Positions 6,751-10,884 of a stretch of DNA of 10,884 nt are shown piece by piece. The position numbers were made by a program, and so were the translations under genes. The stretch's first letter is position 1; every line of letters starts with the position of its first letter. Origin of the DNA: an uncultured bacterium (GTDB taxonomy: Bacteria; Bacillota; Clostridia; Lachnospirales; Lachnospiraceae). Below the pieces are notes generated by a model, which saw only the letters and a list, made by a program, of their open reading frames with translations, was not told where the DNA came from and made no database searches. The stretch lies in contig CAJMQE010000110.1 of assembly GCA_905215405.1 (NCBI GenBank), forward strand, positions 1 through 10,884. Direction: 5' to 3'.

Positions 6751-8904
6751 TTACATTCCTTTACTACCAAAATTAATATACCAGGATACCCACGCAAATT
6801 TATTATTACCAAATGCTGTTACCACATCTGGTCTGGTCTGCGGAATAGTATAGATATCAATAGATGGTGTCACGCTTCGACCTTCATTTTTGCCAAAATT
6901 CAGATAGTGCACTGTTGCCAGCTTCAGATCCTTCTGATAAGCCGCATAGACATCTGCATTAGCTGCAAGATAGTTAAAGATCTTGAAATTTTCGCTTCCG
7001 CTTCTGCCTTCGCTCATACCAAATTCACAGTAATGCCACAATGCCCATCCTTTCAGATTTCCATCGCTGGTAAATCTGCTTACAATATTTTCATATACAT
7101 CCGGATTCTGTTCCAGATAGTAATCCGCATCAAAAATGGCATCGTAATCCGATACACTTCTGCCTTCGTACTGTCCATAGTTCATATAGTGATAGTAATA
7201 CTGTTTCATATCTCCACCATAGGCATTTCTGAGATCATCATTCTGCAACGCATATTTGTAATATACAACATTAAAATCTGCTTTCGCACATCTGCCTTCT
7301 GCCATACCGAATTCAACGAAATGCCAGATCAACTGCTCTTGATCATTTCCAAATGCGGCTGCCACATCAGCGTTATTTTCTCTGTAATAATCAGGATCAT
7401 ACACAGCACTGTAATCAACGCCGTTATATACCGTCACTTTTTCGTCTGTTGTTTCACTACTACTTTTGCTGATTCCTGTTGGATATCCGGTATCTCCATG
7501 ACCATAATAGAGGTCATTTCCTATGAATTTCAGACTTTCCATCGTAAGACTCGAATCTGCTGACACTTGATAAGCAAGTACTGTTTCTTTGCTGTCCAGG
7601 TCATAGCGGTAAAGTTTTCTTGTACTAAGACCACTAAAATAGTATAAACAACCATCCGCAGGAAGAACAGCACCGCCTGAAGCATAGATGCCAAGATCTG
7701 TTGTCTGCTGTGTGTTAAAACTATATGTACTGATATGACCTGTATCACCATCGACAAAGTACCACAAGCCCTGATATTCTCCGATGATTCCAGAATATGC
7801 TGCCTGACTGCTGCCTGAATATCTCCAATCTGCATCATCATATTTTGTATTATAGCAGCTGATTCCGCCACTATCCCAGGAATAATGCTGTTTCAGTCCA
7901 TCATCACTGCACAGAAAATAATTGTGATACACATAGTAAACTTTTGATCCACCATTTACAACAGGATCATCATAGGTAACATCCACGTGATAATAATTTC
8001 CATCGATCTTGACAACATTCCATGCATGATTCATTGCAGTACTTGTTACAAGCGATGTGCTGATGCCAAAGCACTGATTCAATAGATAGGAATATGCAAG
8101 CGCATATCCATCACATACTGCCACGTGATCAACCAATGCTCCATACGCTGTATGGCTGACGGCTGGCACAGAATTATTCTTATAATTATCATAATCATAA
8201 GCAACTGTCGTTGCCAGATTATCATGCACCTGTAATGCAATTTCCGCATCAGACAGGGAACTGTCGATTTGCGCTTTAAATGAATTTACTGCCGCATAAA
8301 AGGTATCTTTTTGCGCTTCGATCTCGGCTGCTGTTCCAAGATACTTTGGTGTGAATTTGACTATATATCCAGCTGAATTATAAGAATAACTGAAACTGGA
8401 TGATACATAAAACAGGTCCGGATTGTTGTTGATCGCCTGTGAAAAAACGCTGGCTGCACTGTTCTTTGGAAGTTCATATCCACTAATATCGATCGTAGAA
8501 TCCACATTTTTCAGACCTGTTGCAACTGTTGCAATAACTTCATTGACATTTGCATTGGCATTGTAGACAACTTCACCCTGTCCAGAATCAGAATCCTGCT
8601 GGTAGTTGCCTTCCTGAACCAACTGTGCCTGTTCACTTTCTACAAAAGACTGGTCACCTGGTTCCTCTGCAACTGTACTTTCTGTTTCTGTCTGTGCATT
8701 CTGCTTCTCTGTGTCCACATTTTCCATCTGGGCCTGACGATCCTGCTCAGTTTCCTGTATTGCATTATCTGAAACCGTAGAAGCCGTACTGCCATCTGAA
8801 ACAACTTGTCCTGCCTGTACGTCAATGTAGCCTGATAGTCCATTTACCGTCAGCATGGCGGACATCAACAGTGCCATCACACTGCTCATGATTCTTTTCT
8901 TCAT
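6751..8904 (-). CDS. Secreted transglutaminase-like protein with C-terminal repeat module
   Basis: A 717-residue exported protein. A GGAGG lies eight bases before the start at 8904. The signal peptide is residues 1-31 (MKKR, hydrophobic core, probable cleavage after VQA). Residues 35-110 are a Ser/Thr/Gln/Glu-rich low-complexity linker. Residues about 115-345 form a transglutaminase-like (papain-fold) domain with a probable triad Cys264 (VAVCDGYA), His293 (NHAWNVV) and Asp308 (YYHVDVTYDD). In bacteria such domains act as cysteine proteases or cross-linkers. Residues about 370-480 contain short beta-rich units (LWYFVDGD, LYYFSG, LYRYDLDSKE), propeller-like. Residues 495-717 are five repeats of about 40 residues with NPDV and FGxxEGR cores, colinear with the C-terminus of the LRR protein at 3975-5345. 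There is no LPXTG sorting signal. It is transcribed alone from a strong promoter with a dyad operator. The substrate is unknown. Confidence 0.92.
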   Translation of the reverse strand: MKKRIMSSVMALLMSAMLTVNGLSGYIDVQAGQVVSDGSTASTVSDNAIQETEQDRQAQMENVDTEKQNAQTETESTVAEEPGDQSFVESEQAQLVQEGNYQQDSDSGQGEVVYNANANVNEVIATVATGLKNVDSTIDISGYELPKNSAASVFSQAINNNPDLFYVSSSFSYSYNSAGYIVKFTPKYLGTAAEIEAQKDTFYAAVNSFKAQIDSSLSDAEIALQVHDNLATTVAYDYDNYKNNSVPAVSHTAYGALVDHVAVCDGYALAYSYLLNQCFGISTSLVTSTAMNHAWNVVKIDGNYYHVDVTYDDPVVNGGSKVYYVYHNYFLCSDDGLKQHYSWDSGGISCYNTKYDDADWRYSGSSQAAYSGIIGEYQGLWYFVDGDTGHISTYSFNTQQTTDLGIYASGGAVLPADGCLYYFSGLSTRKLYRYDLDSKETVLAYQVSADSSLTMESLKFIGNDLYYGHGDTGYPTGISKSSSETTDEKVTVYNGVDYSAVYDPDYYRENNADVAAAFGNDQEQLIWHFVEFGMAEGRCAKADFNVVYYKYALQNDDLRNAYGGDMKQYYYHYMNYGQYEGRSVSDYDAIFDADYYLEQNPDVYENIVSRFTSDGNLKGWALWHYCEFGMSEGRSGSENFKIFNYLAANADVYAAYQKDLKLATVHYLNFGKNEGRSVTPSIDIYTIPQTRPDVVTAFGNNKFAWVSWYINFGSKGM

Positions 8905-8932
8905 GTATTTACCTCCATTAAACTTGATTTCC

Positions 8933-8971
8933 TACTGTAAGTATCCGTTCCCCCTTCAGATATTTACAGTA
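8933..8971. promoter_or_regulatory. Long dyad overlapping the transglutaminase promoter
   Basis: TACTGTAAGTATC (8933-8945) and GATATTTACAGTA (8959-8971) are inverted copies matching at 12 of 13 positions, separated by 13 bases, so the half-sites are 26 bases centre to centre. One arm overlaps the -10 box and start site, the other lies in the early leader. This suits a dimeric or cooperative repressor. As RNA only part of the right arm would be transcribed, so an RNA hairpin is less likely. Confidence 0.55.
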
Positions 8972-8996
8972 TACCAATCCAGCCGTCTTTTTTCAA
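8968..8996 (-). promoter_or_regulatory. Sigma-A promoter of the transglutaminase gene
   Basis: On the minus strand, TTGAAA (8996-8991), a 17-base spacer, then TATACT (8973-8968). The leader would be about 57 nt. It lies immediately after the terminator at 9003-9036, so the gene is insulated from the upstream small gene. Confidence 0.75.
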
Positions 8997-9002
8997 CCAC
9001 AC

Positions 9003-9036
9003 AAAAATAGCGGGGCAGCCTTAACTGTCCCGCTAT
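9003..9036 (-). terminator. Terminator downstream of the 34-residue membrane protein gene
   Basis: ATAGCGGGGCAG (9007-9018) and CTGTCCCGCTAT (9025-9036) form a 12-position stem with a six-base loop; one position is an A-C mismatch when read on the minus strand. On that strand it ends in five T residues (the last stem T included). The plus side has no T-tract, so it acts on the minus strand. Confidence 0.8.
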
Positions 9037-9104
9037 ATACACATTATGCTCTACCTCTGCTGTATTTTCTTTCTCATTTTTTCGCTCTGTTTTACTACTG
9101 AATC

Positions 9105-9146
9105 TTCTCTGTTATATTTTATTTATTTAATTTTCTCTGTTATATT
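9105..9146. repeat. 14-base direct repeat in AT-rich spacer
   Basis: TTCTCTGTTATATT occurs at 9105-9118 and again at 9133-9146, a 28-base period, in the 3' untranslated region after the 34-residue gene. The surrounding sequence is pyrimidine-rich and simple, so replication slippage is the likely origin. Confidence 0.5.
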
Positions 9147-9203
9147 ATTTCCCCAAATCACATTTTATCAAAAGAAACCCTACTGCATTTTATCTTTTGT
9201 TTT

Positions 9204-9308
9204 TTAGACATCGTCCTCATCTTTCAGTGCACACAACAGCGCCATCAGCATTGCACCAATGACTGCTCCGATTACAAATGTAATAAAACCAACTGCAACA
9301 TATCCCAT
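9204..9308 (-). CDS. 34-residue single-span membrane protein, DUF3789-like
   Basis: The protein is one hydrophobic helix (about residues 4-28) followed by an acidic tail (KDEDDV). Gly14 and Gly18 form a GxxxG pair and Gly7 lies on a similar face, as in helices that pack together. The start at 9308 is preferred because AAGGAG ends nine bases before it; an in-frame Met at 9317 would touch the ribosome binding site. Composition and size resemble the tiny DUF3789 membrane proteins of Firmicutes and their phages, from memory. It lies about 150 bases downstream of the amidase gene in the same orientation and is followed by a terminator. A perfect TATAAT lies in the gap at 9369-9364 without a clear -35, so it may have its own promoter. 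A role in membrane permeabilisation beside the amidase is possible but unproven. Confidence 0.7.
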   Translation of the reverse strand: MGYVAVGFITFVIGAVIGAMLMALLCALKDEDDV

Positions 9309-9461
9309 ATTGTCCATCTCCTTAAATCGCATCTGACACAAAGGACAACCTTGCACCATTACTTATTATATATGCAATTTCAGAAGAAGTTATAACAAAT
9401 TTATAAGATATTTTTCTATTTTAACCGGAATTGGATCTCTTTTCAGCTTAAAGGTGCCTAT

Positions 9462-10385
9462 TTAAGAGTGACTATTCTGATATTCTTCGGAATCATAAAA
9501 ATCCTGTCTCATGGAAGCTTTTGTTACATCATCATGCGCACGATAATTGCTGAGCCAGTTGCTGATCTCCTCTTCGCTTCCTTCCCTCTCAAGGATATTC
9601 CAGTATAGATTGTTGATATAATAACGAACGCTCTCGTCACTCTCTGAAATGCTTTCATAAATCTCAAGAAATGATGTTCCTTCTGCAAGTGCGTCAGACC
9701 AGAATTTCAGGCCGTCTGAATCTGCATTTCTACCAAGCAAGGTCTGATACATTCTGTCTACCTTGTATTCCAGTTCTGCTCTGTTCATATTCGTCATTTC
9801 CCCTCCATTTATTTCAATATCTTCATCATTCGTATCATCGCCAGATGAATCTGACGATCCAGAATCTTGTGAATCACTGGAGGAATCCTCTTCATCCTGC
9901 TCATTCATGGCATTTTCGATCATCGAAAGAAATCTGCCCCAACCACGGTCAAGTGTTTTATGAGGACAGTATTTTGCCGGTGTCCAGTCCTGATGTTTAT
10001 AGACGTCGCCAATTGTCCAGCCATACTCATCCAGCAACCATGCGATCAGCTGCGCTGCATTTTCTTCTGCCTGGTCGAACAGTGTCTCATCCTCTGCTGT
10101 CGATCTGGCGATTTCCACGGCAATTGTCCGCCTGTTCCCGGTTCCGTTTCCATCTCCGGCATGCCATCCGTTCCTGTCTAATGGCAACCCTTGTACTGCG
10201 TGTGTTTCATCAACTGCGAAATGGTACGAAACTTCATTATCATTTCTGTTCATATAAGAAATCTCAGCATCTGCCGAAGCTGAATTTGCTGTATTATGAA
10301 CCGTTACTCCAATCGGGACCATACCATACGGACATTTGATACTCCATTTTGCTTCCGGAACAATATTTGTGTCAATCTGAACCAT
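9462..10385 (-). CDS. Amidase_2-type peptidoglycan amidase with DUF4214-like C-terminus
   Basis: A 307-residue zinc N-acetylmuramoyl-L-alanine amidase of the T7-lysozyme/PGRP fold, which cuts the bond between muramic acid and the stem peptide. The catalytic domain is residues 1-155. Probable zinc ligands are His30 (VTVHNTAN), His131 (KHQDW) and Cys140 (AKYCPH), with Lys138 two residues before Cys as in T7 lysozyme. The NGWHAGDGNGTGNRRTIAVEI segment at 72-92 is typical of phage endolysins. Residues 161-195 are an acidic Ser/Asp/Glu linker. Residues 200-303 resemble one or two DUF4214 units (VDRMYQTLLGRNADSDGLKFW, then a degenerate copy). GGAGGG six bases before 10385 sets the start, and that form has no signal peptide. 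The frame stays open upstream to 10559 and includes a hydrophobic segment, but without a ribosome binding site. It is probably a phage-derived or domesticated lysin. Confidence 0.88.
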   Translation of the reverse strand: MVQIDTNIVPEAKWSIKCPYGMVPIGVTVHNTANSASADAEISYMNRNDNEVSYHFAVDETHAVQGLPLDRNGWHAGDGNGTGNRRTIAVEIARSTAEDETLFDQAEENAAQLIAWLLDEYGWTIGDVYKHQDWTPAKYCPHKTLDRGWGRFLSMIENAMNEQDEEDSSSDSQDSGSSDSSGDDTNDEDIEINGGEMTNMNRAELEYKVDRMYQTLLGRNADSDGLKFWSDALAEGTSFLEIYESISESDESVRYYINNLYWNILEREGSEEEISNWLSNYRAHDDVTKASMRQDFYDSEEYQNSHS

Positions 10386-10414
10386 CTCATTCCCTCCACT
10401 TCTGTAATTGACAA

Positions 10415-10429
10415 ATGTAACTTTTACAT
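10415..10429. promoter_or_regulatory. Short palindrome in the amidase leader
   Basis: ATGTAA-CTT-TTACAT is a perfect six-base inverted repeat with a three-base centre, 30 bases upstream of the amidase start. It could be an operator half-turn or a weak hairpin. No clear promoter is seen around it: the nearest -10-like element on the minus strand is TATAAG at 10470-10465, with a poor -35. Confidence 0.3.
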
Positions 10430-10676
10430 GTGCCATATTTAGGAAGAAAACCACTCTCCCTATACTTATAAATATGCAGAAAACGCCTGAAGTTACCTGC
10501 TCCAGCCTTCCTGACATCCACGCCTGTACCACAATCTGCAAAGAATATTTTTTTATCACTAAGGGAACTTTATGTACGTAGCAGACAGCTTTGCTGCATA
10601 GCCATGAAAGCTATTACCAGACTGTAACAACTTCATACAGAAAAAATGAAGACATTGGAAATTATGGAGGTGCCCT

Positions 10677-10814
10677 ATGGAGAACGATTATAAATACGCA
10701 GATATATCTGAGGAATCCATGGAAAAGATCAAGAATCTAGAAAAAGAAATTTCAAGTAAAGACGGAGAAGATGTTGTTCTGATCGCCTACTCCCACAAGG
10801 AATCCACGAAATGA
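10677..10814 (+). CDS. 45-residue acidic hypothetical protein
   Basis: A short gene with an excellent ribosome binding site (GGAGGTG, 10666-10672, spacing four bases) and a dedicated terminator that begins inside its last codons. The protein is rich in Glu, Lys, Asp and Ser, has a probable amphipathic helix at about 11-28 (SEESMEKIKNLEKEI) and a short beta-like hydrophobic end (DVVLIAYSH at 32-40). No signal peptide, membrane segment or Cys/His metal motif is seen. It resembles short uncharacterised proteins of clostridia, from memory. It is divergent from the amidase gene, sharing a 291-base intergenic region in which I find no convincing promoter. Function is unknown. Confidence 0.8.
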   Translation: MENDYKYADISEESMEKIKNLEKEISSKDGEDVVLIAYSHKESTK

Positions 10815-10827
10815 TCGTGGATTCTTT
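10797..10827 (+). terminator. Terminator overlapping the end of the 45-residue gene
   Basis: GAATCCACGA (10800-10809) pairs perfectly with TCGTGGATTC (10815-10824) around a five-base loop; AAG before and TTT after extend it with one wobble and two A-T pairs. Four T residues follow the core stem. The stop codon TGA is in the loop. The final 57 bases of the window contain nothing recognisable. Confidence 0.8.
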
Positions 10828-10884
10828 TCCAGAATTAATTTCGATGTCCACGAAGCAAATAAATAAAGGGCTGTGAGAATGGGC

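Noticed and set aside
6718..7563. 281-codon plus-strand frame
   Set aside because: It is antisense to the repeat module of the transglutaminase protein; long open antisense frames follow from that gene's codon bias.
3975..8904. The tandem repeats as a CRISPR array or transposon
   Set aside because: The repeats are diverged protein-coding units of about 40 codons within two open frames; there are no short identical repeats with unique spacers and no transposase.
9671..10339. 222-codon plus-strand frame
   Set aside because: It is antisense to the amidase, has no recognisable domain and no ribosome binding site.
10488..10660. Plus-strand promoter for the 45-residue gene (TTTGCT, 16 bases, TATTAC near 10589-10616)
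   Set aside because: Both boxes are poor matches; it is not distinguishable from chance in AT-rich DNA.

Overview
The window looks like a chromosomal segment of a low-GC, anaerobic gut-type Firmicute, most likely a Lachnospiraceae member. The basis is AT-rich DNA, strong AGGAGG-type ribosome binding sites, sigma-A promoters, a Rex-type operator, and the protein types present (iron alcohol dehydrogenase, glutamine-dependent NAD synthetase, secreted BspA-like leucine-rich repeat and transglutaminase proteins). This assignment is by resemblance only. There are no tRNA or rRNA genes, CRISPR arrays, transposases or integrases.

Layout. Positions 92-1282 (-): iron-containing alcohol dehydrogenase, with a near-consensus sigma-A promoter and an abutting Rex-like operator. 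1545-3470 (-): nadE, glutamine-dependent NAD+ synthetase. 3471-3974: gene-free, holding the nadE leader, a strong minus-strand terminator and a pair of 25-bp near-repeats. 3975-5345 (-): secreted leucine-rich repeat protein. 5612-6634 (+): DHH/DHHA1 phosphoesterase (NrnA-like), divergent from the LRR gene and ending at a terminator it shares with a convergent gene. 6751-8904 (-): secreted transglutaminase-like protein. 9204-9308 (-): 34-residue single-span membrane protein. 9462-10385 (-): amidase_2-type peptidoglycan amidase with a DUF4214-like tail. 10677-10814 (+): 45-residue acidic protein with its own terminator.

How the genes relate. The first two are both about NAD: one consumes NAD(P)H in fermentation and appears to be controlled by a NADH/NAD+ sensor, the other makes NAD+. 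The LRR and transglutaminase proteins have unrelated N-terminal halves but end in the same five-repeat module of about 221 residues, roughly 62% identical by hand count. It ends exactly at both C-termini, so it is probably a shared surface-binding or assembly module. The amidase and the tiny membrane protein lie in the same orientation before a common terminator and resemble a reduced lysis pair, though a holin function is only a guess.

The most interesting items are the shared C-terminal module, the compact Rex-controlled promoter with a concentric inverted repeat beside it, the dyad symmetries at the transglutaminase and DHH promoters, and the leaderless amidase with its small membrane neighbour.
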